Assembly (NCBI GenBank): GCA_035646975.1
Contig: DASROJ010000335.1
Location: 1-10,953 of the forward strand
Direction of reading: 5' to 3'
Length of the DNA stretch: 10,953 nt
Origin: DASROJ01 sp035646975
GTDB taxonomy: Bacteria; Acidobacteriota; Polarisedimenticolia; JACPZX01; DASXTC01
Shown: piece after piece, positions 1 to 6,888 of the stretch
Numbering within the stretch: position 1 is the first letter of the stretch
Layout of the letters: every line of letters starts with the position of its first letter
Made by a program: the position numbers and the translations under genes
The notes under the pieces: generated by a model
The model's input: the letters and a program-made list of their open reading frames with translations, nothing else
Told to the model about the DNA's origin: nothing
The model's database searches: none

Positions 1-417
1 CACCTGGAACCGCAGCTCTGACAGCCCATCGTCTTCGGAGCAACGCAGCCCGAAGCGGCCCCTGCCGATGAACCCCGAGCACTGCAGCACTCGATCCGCC
101 TGCCCGTCTCCATTGGTATCGAGATTCATCGGGGTCACGGAGAACTCCCCGGTGCCGGCATCCTGCAGCACGGTCATCGTGCCGGTGTAGCCGATTATCG
201 TGTCGAGCTTGGCGGGATCCATCGAGTGGGCCGTGCCCACCGCGAACAGCCTGTAGTCGGCGCCGGTGGCGCCGTTGGTCGGATCAAGTCTTGGCAGACC
301 ATCGGCCGAGGCCATCGCGGGATCCGCGGCCCCGGGCGACAGGGCACACACGGACCACAGCGCGCCGATGCTTACGACCCTGCCGAGCTTCCCCATCAAG
401 CGTGTCGAGCCTGTCAT
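1..417 (-). CDS. Exported protein of unknown function, 5' part (runs off left edge)
   Basis: The frame is open on the minus strand from an ATG whose A is at 417 to the window edge, 139 codons with no stop. An AGGAGG (complement of 423-428) lies 5 nt upstream of the ATG, a strong ribosome binding site. The N-terminus looks like a Sec signal peptide: basic residues R6, K10 and R13, a hydrophobic stretch at about 14-27, then a small-residue region ending ASA at about 36-38, where cleavage is likely. The mature part carries D100-T-N-G-D-G-Q-A-D108, an acidic loop of the DxNxDGxxD type found in calcium loops of FG-GAP/VCBS-like, dockerin and EF-hand proteins. Cys113 and Cys126 could form a disulfide once exported. 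I do not recognise the family. Calcium binding is inferred from one motif. The gene is divergent from the M16 peptidase gene; its C-terminus is outside the window. Confidence 0.72.
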   Translation of the reverse strand, partial: MTGSTRLMGKLGRVVSIGALWSVCALSPGAADPAMASADGLPRLDPTNGATGADYRLFAVGTAHSMDPAKLDTIIGYTGTMTVLQDAGTGEFSVTPMNLDTNGDGQADRVLQCSGFIGRGRFGLRCSEDDGLSELRFQV

Positions 418-558
418 GCGTTCCTCCTGTCAGGTTGCCTTACTTTGATGGTCATTCTCGCACACACGCGCGGGCGCGGGACCCCGGGGCGGTACCTGCG
501 GGTTGCTCCGTTCAGTCGGCGTTGGGTCGGTGGATTCACCCGGACCGGATGTCGCGGC

Positions 559-588
559 TTGACTCGAAGGGGGCCAGCATGTTCTGCT
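559..588 (+). promoter_or_regulatory. Possible sigma70-type promoter for the M16 peptidase gene
   Basis: TTGACT at 559-564 is a good -35 match. A weak -10 (TTCTGC at 582-587 with a 17-nt spacer, or TCTGCT at 583-588 with 18) follows, preceded by a TG that could act as an extended -10. It would give a leader of about 30-35 nt before the start at 627. The -10 is poor, so this is only a candidate. The rest of the 418-626 intergenic stretch shows no gene or clear structure. Confidence 0.3.
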
Positions 589-626
589 CAGGCTTCCATC
601 GCAAACCCCATGGAGGAGCTTTTCCG

Positions 627-3509
627 ATGAAGTCCTTTCTGATCGTCCTCGGCCTGCTCTCGGGCTGCACCTTGTTGATGGCTGCCGCGCCGGGCGCCCC
701 CGGCGGCGGGCAAGCCGGCGCCGGCAAGATCTTCCCCTTTGCCTATCGCATCGACGACCTGGACAACGGTCTGCGCGTCGTCACGGTGCCGCTGCCTTAC
801 CCGGACCTGGTGGCGTTCTATGCGGTGGTGCGCGCCGGCTCACGCAACGAGATCGAGCCGGGCAAGTCGGGGTTTGCCCACTTCTTCGAGCACATGATGT
901 TTCGCGGCACCGACAAGTATCCGCCGGAGAAATACAACGAGATCATGAAGGTGATCGGCGCCGATCACAACGCGTTCACCTCGGACGACCTCACCGCCTA
1001 TCACGCGCTGTTCGGCAAGCAGGACCTCGACACCGTGATGGAGCTGGAGGCCGACCGCTTCCAGCATCTCAAGTATCCCGAAGACGCGTTTCGCACTGAG
1101 GCCAAGGCGGTGCTGGGAGAGTACAACAAGAACAGCGCCAACCCGCTCAGCAAGATGTTCGAGGTGATGCGCGACAAGTCGTTCACCACGCACACCTACA
1201 AGCACACCACCATGGGATTCATCAAGGACATCGAGGACATGCCCAACCAGTTCGACTACAGCCGGACGTTCTTCGACCGGTTCTACCGGCCCGAGAACGT
1301 CGTGCTGATCGTGGCGGGCGACGTCGATCACGACAAGGTGCTCGGCATGGCGAAGAAATACTGGGGCGGCTGGAAGCGGGGGAGCTACTCGCAGCAGATC
1401 CCGGTGGAGCCCGAGCCCAACGGCCCCTACACCGCGCAGGTGGACTGGGACACGCCGACGCTGCCCTGGGTGGTGCTCGGTTTCCGGGGGCCGGCCTACT
1501 CCGATGAAAAGCTCGACATGGCCGCGCTCGACGTGGCGGCCAACGTGGCGTTTTCGGAAAGCTCTCCCGTCTACCAGAAGCTGGTCATCGACGAGCAGAA
1601 GGTCGACTCGCTGTTCAGCTTCTTTCGTGACAGCCGCGACCCGGGTCTGCTCTACGTCGGCGCGCGCGTCAAGGACATCAAGGATCTCGGCTACGTGAAG
1701 CAGACCATTCTTTCCGCGGTGGCCGATCTGAGGACCACCCCGGTCAGCCAGCAGCGGCTCGACGCGGTCAAGTCGAACCTCAAGTACGGCTTTGCCCTGG
1801 GGATGGACAACACCGAGGCGGTGGCCGGCGCGCTGGCGCAGTTCATCCAGCTGGAGCCCACTCCGGAGACTATTAATAAGGTGTACGGCCTGTACGACCG
1901 CCTCACGGCGGCCGACCTGCAGGCAATGTGCGCCAAGTACCTGACGGATAAGAGGATGACCGTCGGCGTGCTGGCCACCAAGGGGACGATGCCGGCCGAT
2001 GCCTTCGCCATGCCCGCCCCCTCTGCATCGTCCGCCTCCGGCACCTCCGCCGCATCGGGCGGCGACATCAGGACGCTGCTGCGTCCGTCGAACATCCCGC
2101 TGGTGTCGATGCGGTTCCTGTTCAACGTCGGGTCGGCCAACGACCCGGCAGGCAAAGAAGGGATCGCGGCGCTCACCGCGTCGCTGCTGAGCAACGGCGG
2201 CACCCGCACGATGTCGTACCAGAAGATCGTCGAAGCGATGTATCCGATGTCCACCAGCATCGGCGCGCAGGTGGACAAGGAGATGACGGTGTTTGCCGGC
2301 ACGACGCACCAGGACAATCTGGACGCCTACTATCGTCTCATCTCCTCGATGGTTCTCGACCCGGGATGGAGCGAGGAGGACTTCAAGCGGGTCAAGGACG
2401 ACGCGATCAACTATCTCAAGGTGAACCTGCGCGGCAACAACGACGAAGAGCTGGGCAAGGAGGCGCTGTACGTCTACATCTATGGACGTCAGCACCCGTA
2501 CGGCCACGAGAACAACGGGACGGTCTCCGCGCTGGAGAAGATCACGCTGGATGACGTGAAGGATTTCTACAAGAAGCACTACACCCGCGCGAACCTGGTG
2601 GTCGGGCTGGCGGGCGGCTATCCCGAGTCGTTCGTCAAGAAGGTGTCCGGCGATTTCGGCAAGCTGCCGGAAGGCACGCCGTCGAAGATCCAGGTGCCGG
2701 AGGCCGCCGCGATCTCGGGCCAGCAGCTCCAGATCATCAAGAAGGACACGCGGGCCACGGCCATCTCGATCGGCATGCCGCTGCCGGTGACCCGTTCGGG
2801 CAAGGACTGGGCTGCGATGTGGCTGGCCAGCTCCTACTTTGGCCAGCACCGATCGAGCAACTCGTATCTCTACCAGCGGCTGCGCGAGCTGCGCGGGCTC
2901 AACTACGGCGACTACGCCTACGTGGAGTACTTCCCGCGCGGCATGTTCCAGTTCCAGCCCGACGCGAACCTGGCCCGACAGCGGCAGATCTTCCAGATCT
3001 GGATTCGTCCGGTGGAGCCGGCCAACGGTCACTTCGCGCTGCGCGCCGCGATGTTCGAGCTCAAGAAGCTGATCGAGCACGGCATCAGCCAGGAGGACTT
3101 CAACCAGACCCGGCAGTTCCTCGACAAGTATGTCGCGGTGCTGGCCAAGACCCCCGGCGCGCAGCTCGGCTATTCGCTGGATGGGCAGTATTACGGCAAC
3201 GGCGAGTTCGTTCCGTGGGCCCGCACGCAGCTGGCCTCACTCACCCTGGCCGACGTCAATCGCGCCATCAAGACCTACCTGAGCTGGCAGAACGTGAAGA
3301 TCGTGATGGTGGCCAAGGACGCCGAGGCGCTCAAGAAGGCGATTGTCGGCAACACGCCGTCGCCGATCACCTACAACGCCCCCAAACCCAAAGAAGTGAT
3401 GGACGAGGACAAGGTGATCTCGTCGTTCGCGCTGGCCGTCAAGCCGGAAAACGCGGTGGTCGTCGACATCGAAGATGTGTTTTCGGGAATAGTGATTCCG
3501 AGACCGTAG
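627..3509 (+). CDS. M16 family zinc metallopeptidase, two M16 halves in one chain, exported
   Basis: A 960-residue protein. The start at 627 is chosen because GGAGGAG at 612-618 sits 8 nt upstream and the first residues form a signal peptide; the frame is open further upstream but that extension lacks these signals. LLSGC at 10-14 fits a lipobox, which would make Cys14 the lipidated residue, although the pre-Cys segment is short and cleavage after the AAA at 19-21 is an alternative. The first half (about 35-455) has the inverted zinc motif H85-F-F-E88-H89 and the downstream glutamates E158 and E165, 76 residues after H89, matching the HxxEH...E ligand spacing of pitrilysin/insulinase peptidases. 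A Ser/Ala/Gly/Pro linker (about 459-479) joins a second M16 half (about 480-925) in which the metal site is replaced by G-I-A-A-L-T-A-S (512-519). LRELRGLNY at 752-760 resembles the M16 R/Y substrate-binding segment. Predicted role: degradation of short peptides outside the cytoplasm. The substrate is unknown. Confidence 0.95.
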   Translation: MKSFLIVLGLLSGCTLLMAAAPGAPGGGQAGAGKIFPFAYRIDDLDNGLRVVTVPLPYPDLVAFYAVVRAGSRNEIEPGKSGFAHFFEHMMFRGTDKYPPEKYNEIMKVIGADHNAFTSDDLTAYHALFGKQDLDTVMELEADRFQHLKYPEDAFRTEAKAVLGEYNKNSANPLSKMFEVMRDKSFTTHTYKHTTMGFIKDIEDMPNQFDYSRTFFDRFYRPENVVLIVAGDVDHDKVLGMAKKYWGGWKRGSYSQQIPVEPEPNGPYTAQVDWDTPTLPWVVLGFRGPAYSDEKLDMAALDVAANVAFSESSPVYQKLVIDEQKVDSLFSFFRDSRDPGLLYVGARVKDIKDLGYVKQTILSAVADLRTTPVSQQRLDAVKSNLKYGFALGMDNTEAVAGALAQFIQLEPTPETINKVYGLYDRLTAADLQAMCAKYLTDKRMTVGVLATKGTMPADAFAMPAPSASSASGTSAASGGDIRTLLRPSNIPLVSMRFLFNVGSANDPAGKEGIAALTASLLSNGGTRTMSYQKIVEAMYPMSTSIGAQVDKEMTVFAGTTHQDNLDAYYRLISSMVLDPGWSEEDFKRVKDDAINYLKVNLRGNNDEELGKEALYVYIYGRQHPYGHENNGTVSALEKITLDDVKDFYKKHYTRANLVVGLAGGYPESFVKKVSGDFGKLPEGTPSKIQVPEAAAISGQQLQIIKKDTRATAISIGMPLPVTRSGKDWAAMWLASSYFGQHRSSNSYLYQRLRELRGLNYGDYAYVEYFPRGMFQFQPDANLARQRQIFQIWIRPVEPANGHFALRAAMFELKKLIEHGISQEDFNQTRQFLDKYVAVLAKTPGAQLGYSLDGQYYGNGEFVPWARTQLASLTLADVNRAIKTYLSWQNVKIVMVAKDAEALKKAIVGNTPSPITYNAPKPKEVMDEDKVISSFALAVKPENAVVVDIEDVFSGIVIPRP

Positions 3510-3531
3510 GCCACGATAGCCTGCGCCGGCA

Positions 3532-3676
3532 GCCCGCGCGAGGCGACATCTCCGAAGGGGTACTCTCGGACCGAGCCGGTTGCCGCGCCGGGCGCGGCAG
3601 GCGAGGGAGAGGTAGGGTGCGCGGCGCCTGGGGCGACGCGCAACCCGGCCCCAAGGAGATGTCGCCTCGGGCGGGC
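3532..3676 (-). repeat. Palindromic repeat element, complete copy, with 22-bp inverted ends
   Basis: The arms 3532-3553 and 3655-3676 are inverted repeats matching at 21 of 22 positions, including the perfect 14-mer GAGGCGACATCTCC and its complement. Between them, read on the minus strand, is a core shared with 10421-10504 and 10749-10953. It starts GGGGCCGGGTTGCGCG, includes a palindrome TGCCGCGC-CGG-GCGCGGCA and ends GAGTACCCCTT. The 44-nt right module (3555-3598) matches 10910-10953 at 43 of 44 positions. Compared with the copy at 10833 it lacks about 24 bp around the GGTGGTGGAAAACTCCC segment. It occupies almost all of the 191-bp gap between two convergent genes (stops at 3509 and 3701), so it may also act as a bidirectional transcription stop, but there is no T-tract. 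It encodes no transposase; a MITE-like or REP-like element is the best description. Confidence 0.82.
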
Positions 3677-3700
3677 GGCACGGACCGGAGATCGAGCCCT

Positions 3701-3961
3701 TCATCCCCGGGGGCGGTGGAGGGTGACGAGGGTGGCGCCCCAGCCGCCGGCGGTCTCGTCCGCGGTGTGAAACTCCGCCACCGCGGGGTGGCGCGAGAGA
3801 ATCGACTGCACGGTGGCCTTGAGCACCCCCATGCCTTTGCCATGGATGATGCGCAGGTCGTAGACCTGATGCTCGAGGCAGGCGTCGATGTAGTCGGCCA
3901 CGAGGGTTTTCACTTCGGCGGGGCGGAAGGTGTGCAGGTCGAGCTGGCCGTCGATGATCAT
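3701..3961 (-). CDS. Single-domain Smr protein
   Basis: An 86-residue protein that is almost entirely one Smr domain, the small nuclease or nucleic-acid-binding domain found at the C-terminus of MutS2 and as stand-alone proteins. Visible family motifs are D8-L-H10-T-F near the start, R37-I-I-H40-G-K-G-M-G45 in the middle and G72-G-W-G-A-T-L-V79 near the end. Stand-alone Smr proteins usually start just before the IDGxLDLHTF segment, which supports the ATG at 3961; there is no good Shine-Dalgarno there. In-frame alternatives are the ATG at 4012 (101 residues, weak GGCGG upstream) and a TTG at 4057, which would overlap the divergent gene. The protein is predicted cytoplasmic. It is convergent with the M16 gene and divergent from the metalloprotease at 4048. 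The family includes endonucleases acting on DNA or RNA; the activity of this protein cannot be told from sequence. Confidence 0.9.
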   Translation of the reverse strand: MIIDGQLDLHTFRPAEVKTLVADYIDACLEHQVYDLRIIHGKGMGVLKATVQSILSRHPAVAEFHTADETAGGWGATLVTLHRPRG

Positions 3962-4034
3962 CTGAAAAACTTTGCCACAATCCTGCCGTATCAAGCCAGT
4001 CGCATTCCGCATCAAACCGCCGGCACACCTGTTC

Positions 4035-4050
4035 GGGAGGTCCTGATTTG
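4035..4050 (+). promoter_or_regulatory. Ribosome binding site that fixes a TTG start
   Basis: GGGAGG at 4035-4040 is 7 nt from TTG at 4048-4050, ideal spacing, but 22 nt from the nearest in-frame ATG at 4063. The TTG start also supplies the lysines (K2, K4) of the signal-peptide n-region. I therefore place the start at the TTG. Confidence 0.75.
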
Positions 4051-6711
4051 AAGACAAAAACCATGCTGCTGGCCATCCTGGCCGTCGTTGCCGCCTTCTC
4101 CACGGCGCTTCCAGTCGCCGCGAAGGAACACAAGTCCGAGCCGGCGTCCGGCCCCGCCGCCCCCCCCGGCGCCTCAGGCGCCTCAGGCGCCTCTCACAAA
4201 GACGAACCGTCGTTCGAAGAGACGGTCAAGGATTTCCGCAAGATTCCCGGGTTGTTCGACGTCTACGAGAAGGACGGCCGCTACCTGATGGCGATCAAGC
4301 CGGCGCAGTTCGACACCGACTTCATGGTGTCGGTGACGCGGGAGACCGGCGTGGGTCAGTTCGGGCTGCTGGCCGCCCAGGTCCTGGGCGATGGCCCGGT
4401 GCGGTTCCATCGCGTGGGCAAGAAGGTCCAGATGGTGCTGCGCAACACCCGCTTCGCGTCGCTCGAGGACGCGGAATCCCGTCGTGCGGTGGATAAGTCG
4501 TTCTCCGACTCGCTGCAGGGCTCTGCGAAGCTCGAAAGCGCCGCGGATCCCGAATCCAAGGCGGTCCTGGTCGACATGGCGCCGCTGTTCGTCAACTACG
4601 ACGTCGAAGGAGTCGGGCTGTTTCTCAACACCGCCTTCCAGGCCCCCTACGGCCTGGACCGGGAGAACAGCTACCTCAGCCAGGTGACCGGCTACCCGAT
4701 GAACGTCGAAGTCGAAGCGCGGCTCCACTTCGCCAGCGCCAAACCGGCGAACTTCGTCAATCTCGCCGACCCGCGCAGCCTGTTCATCAACTATCGGTAC
4801 AGCCTGTCCCAGGTGGTGGCTTCGGAGGGGTTCATCCCGAGGATCGCCGACGACCGGGTCGGGCATTTCGTGGCGCTGTTCGAGGACTTCAGCGACGATC
4901 ATCGCGAGACGCCGTACGTCCGCTACGTGACCCGGTGGAACCTCCAGAAAGACGAGCCGTACGCCGCCTTGTCGAAACCGAAAGAGCCGATCACCTTCTG
5001 GCTGGAAAACAGCATCCCGAAGAAATACCGCAAGCCGATGGCCGATGGCATTCTCATGTGGAACGCCGCGTTCGAGAAAATCGGCTTCAAGGACGCCATC
5101 GTGGTCAAGCAGCAGCCGGATGACGCCACCTGGGATCCGGCCGATGTCCGCTACGCCACGGTGCGATGGTTCATGGCCACCGATGCCGCCTTTGCCATCG
5201 GCCCGTCACGCATCAATCCGATGACCGGGCAGATCTACGACGCCGACATCGGCTGGTCGGAGTCGCTGATTTCGGGTCAGCATCGCCAGTACGAAGAGCT
5301 GGCCAACCCGGTCAGGGCGATCCAGGAAGTGTTCGACCAGGCCACCGCGCTGCCGGCGCAGGCGGCCAATCCGCGTATCTCCTGCAACTTCGCCGCCGGA
5401 GCGGCCCAGCAGCTCAACTTCGGCCTGGAGATGCTCGAAGCGCGCGGCGTGCAGCCCGGCTCGCCCGAGCAGGACGCCTTCGTCGATGCGTTCATCACCT
5501 ACGTGATGGCGCACGAGACCGGCCACACGCTGGGGTTGAGGCACAACTTCCGCGCCAGCGTGCTGCAGCCGGTCGCCGAGCTGCAGGACGTCGCCCGCAC
5601 GACCAAGCAGGGGCTGGTCGGCTCGGTGATGGACTACGTTCCGGTCAACCTCGCCGCGAAGGCCCAGAAGCAGGGGCAGTACTACCAGTCGACGCTCGGG
5701 CCGTACGACTACTGGGCCATCGAGTACGCCTACAAGCCGATCGCCGGAGCGAAGAAGCCCGAGGACGAGCTGCCCGAGCTCAGGCAGATTGCCTCGCGGG
5801 TGGCCCAGCCGGGCTACAGCTACGGCACCGACGAGGACACCACCGACCCGCTGACAAATGTCTGGGACATGGGGTCGGACCCGGTGGCATTCTTCAGCCA
5901 GCGGGTCGACCTGGTGCACGAGCTGTGGCGCGAGATTCCCTCGCGGCTGGCACGCGACGGGGAGGGGTACCAGGTCATGCGGCGGGCGTTTGGCCGCGGC
6001 ATGGGACAGATCGCCTTGTCGGTAATCAACGTCACCAAGACGATCGGCGGGCTCAACACCTACCGCGATCACATCGGCGACCCGCAGGGGCGGCTGCCGA
6101 TGCAGCCCACGCCGGCCGACACGCAGCGCGCGGCGCTGGGCTTTCTCAAGACAAATGTCTTTGCCAGCGACGCGTACAACGTGCCGCCCGATGTGCTCAA
6201 CAAGCTGGCGATCACGCGCTGGTACGACTTCACCGGAGCGATCTTCGGCGTGCCGCGGCTCGAGTATCCGCTGCACGACGCGGTGCTGCTGCTGCAGGAG
6301 CAGACGCTCAACGCCCTGTACAACCCGGTGAAGCTCGACCGGCTGGTGGACATGGAGATGCAGTTTCCGGCCGGCAGCAAGCCGTTCACGCTGGCCGAGA
6401 TGTTCAACGAGGTGCAGCGTTCGGTCTGGTCGGAGGTGTACGCGGCCGGCTCGCCGAGAATCGACAGCTTCCGTCGCGGCGTCCAGCGGGCGCATCTCAA
6501 TCGACTGGTGAACCTGGTGGTCAAACCGGCCGCCGGGACACCGGAAGACGCCACGACGATGGCCCGTGCCAACATGATCGATCTGAAAGAGCGGATCGAC
6601 GCGTTGATCAAGGCCCCGGGTCTCGAGGCCGGAACCCGGGCGCACCTTGATGAAACCCGGTCCCGGATCGAGGCCGCGCTGTCGGCGCAGATGGTGCGGG
6701 TGACGGGCTAA
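4048..6711 (+). CDS. Exported zinc metalloprotease, DUF5118-DUF5117-Met-zincin (first paralogue)
   Basis: An 887-residue protein starting at TTG. A signal peptide (K2, K4, hydrophobic about 6-20, likely cleavage after VAA at 23-25) is followed by a low-complexity linker (about 26-52) rich in Ala, Pro, Gly and Ser. A DUF5118-type segment starts at P54-S-F-E-E; the DUF5117-type region follows (about 105-300), with FMVSVTRETG and GDGPVRFHRVGKKVQ; the C-terminal half is the catalytic Met-zincin region (formerly DUF4953). The active-site motif is H489-E-T-G-H493-T-L-G496-L-R-H499, giving three histidine zinc ligands and the general-base E490. The metzincin Met-turn is M528 in SVMDY. All catalytic residues are present, so the enzyme should be active outside the cytoplasm. 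The substrate is unknown. It is a tandem paralogue of the gene at 6889; residues 315-375 match that protein at 52 of 61 positions. Confidence 0.95.
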   Translation: MKTKTMLLAILAVVAAFSTALPVAAKEHKSEPASGPAAPPGASGASGASHKDEPSFEETVKDFRKIPGLFDVYEKDGRYLMAIKPAQFDTDFMVSVTRETGVGQFGLLAAQVLGDGPVRFHRVGKKVQMVLRNTRFASLEDAESRRAVDKSFSDSLQGSAKLESAADPESKAVLVDMAPLFVNYDVEGVGLFLNTAFQAPYGLDRENSYLSQVTGYPMNVEVEARLHFASAKPANFVNLADPRSLFINYRYSLSQVVASEGFIPRIADDRVGHFVALFEDFSDDHRETPYVRYVTRWNLQKDEPYAALSKPKEPITFWLENSIPKKYRKPMADGILMWNAAFEKIGFKDAIVVKQQPDDATWDPADVRYATVRWFMATDAAFAIGPSRINPMTGQIYDADIGWSESLISGQHRQYEELANPVRAIQEVFDQATALPAQAANPRISCNFAAGAAQQLNFGLEMLEARGVQPGSPEQDAFVDAFITYVMAHETGHTLGLRHNFRASVLQPVAELQDVARTTKQGLVGSVMDYVPVNLAAKAQKQGQYYQSTLGPYDYWAIEYAYKPIAGAKKPEDELPELRQIASRVAQPGYSYGTDEDTTDPLTNVWDMGSDPVAFFSQRVDLVHELWREIPSRLARDGEGYQVMRRAFGRGMGQIALSVINVTKTIGGLNTYRDHIGDPQGRLPMQPTPADTQRAALGFLKTNVFASDAYNVPPDVLNKLAITRWYDFTGAIFGVPRLEYPLHDAVLLLQEQTLNALYNPVKLDRLVDMEMQFPAGSKPFTLAEMFNEVQRSVWSEVYAAGSPRIDSFRRGVQRAHLNRLVNLVVKPAAGTPEDATTMARANMIDLKERIDALIKAPGLEAGTRAHLDETRSRIEAALSAQMVRVTG
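4168..4194 (+). repeat. Three 9-bp in-frame tandem repeats in the protease linker
   Basis: GGCGCCTCA occurs at 4168-4176 and 4177-4185, then GGCGCCTCT at 4186-4194. The units encode Gly-Ala-Ser three times (residues 41-49) in the linker after the signal peptide. The repeat is in frame, so slippage would change linker length by three residues without breaking the gene. Confidence 0.85.
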
Positions 6712-6759
6712 GTTCATCGCCGGAAAGCAGATAGGGCGGGCCTTTCGAGCCGCGCTGAC

Positions 6760-6788
6760 TTGACCGACCGGCATGCCCGGCGTACAGT
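6760..6788 (+). promoter_or_regulatory. Sigma70-like promoter upstream of the second metalloprotease
   Basis: TTGACC (6760-6765) and TACAGT (6783-6788) are separated by exactly 17 nt. Each matches the consensus hexamer at four or five of six positions. Transcription would start near 6794-6796, giving a leader of about 95 nt before the ATG at 6889. The promoter lies in the 177-bp gap after the first paralogue, so the two proteases could be expressed separately. Confidence 0.55.
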
Positions 6789-6792
6789 AAGG

Positions 6793-6813
6793 GCCGTTGG
6801 TTTCCACAACGGC
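6793..6813 (+). promoter_or_regulatory. Inverted repeat at the predicted transcription start
   Basis: GCCGTTG (6793-6799) and CAACGGC (6807-6813) are a perfect 7-bp inverted repeat with a 7-nt spacer. Because it overlaps the predicted +1 it could be an operator for a dimeric regulator, or, if transcription begins at its left edge, a 5' hairpin in the leader RNA. No regulator is encoded nearby. Confidence 0.45.
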
Positions 6814-6834
6814 AATGTCAATCGGCACGCAGAC

Positions 6835-6868
6835 AGCGCCGCGAGGAGATGACCTTCGCGGCGCTTTT
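6835..6868 (+). terminator. Intrinsic terminator or attenuator directly before the second metalloprotease
   Basis: AGCGCCGCGA (6835-6844) and TCGCGGCGCT (6856-6865) form a perfect 10-bp stem closed by an 11-nt loop, which can be tightened by GG/CC pairing. The right arm's last T begins a TTTT run at 6865-6868. The T-run is on the plus strand only, so it stops rightward transcription. It lies 123 nt after the stop of the first paralogue but also downstream of the promoter at 6760-6788 and only 20 nt before the next start codon. It may therefore both end the upstream transcript and attenuate the downstream gene. I see no clear anti-terminator pairing. Confidence 0.75.
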
Positions 6869-6888
6869 GCATACAGGGGGTCGCTTTC

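Noticed and set aside
291..626. 112-codon N-terminal extension of the M16 protein
   Set aside because: The extension is Arg/Pro/Ser-rich, would hide the signal peptide, and the strong ribosome binding site is at 612-618.
840..3080. 746-codon open frame on the minus strand inside the M16 gene
   Set aside because: It is a shadow frame with the same biased composition, no family motif and no ribosome binding site evident; the plus-strand frame carries a complete M16 signature.
3532..3676. Insertion sequence
   Set aside because: Inverted ends are present, but the element is only 145 bp with no transposase and no target duplication that I could identify.
2819..4051. 410-codon plus-strand open frame overlapping the M16 3' end and the Smr gene
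   Set aside because: It runs out of frame through the M16 gene, through the repeat element and antisense to Smr, with no domain of its own.
5166..6650. 494-codon plus-strand open frame, and the similar 660-codon frame at 7836-9818
   Set aside because: Both are alternative frames inside the metalloprotease genes, rich in Arg, Ala and Gly, without recognisable motifs.
6793..6888. Known riboswitch class in the leader of the second metalloprotease
   Set aside because: I could not match any conserved aptamer core, and the leader is short; only the hairpin and terminator are supported.
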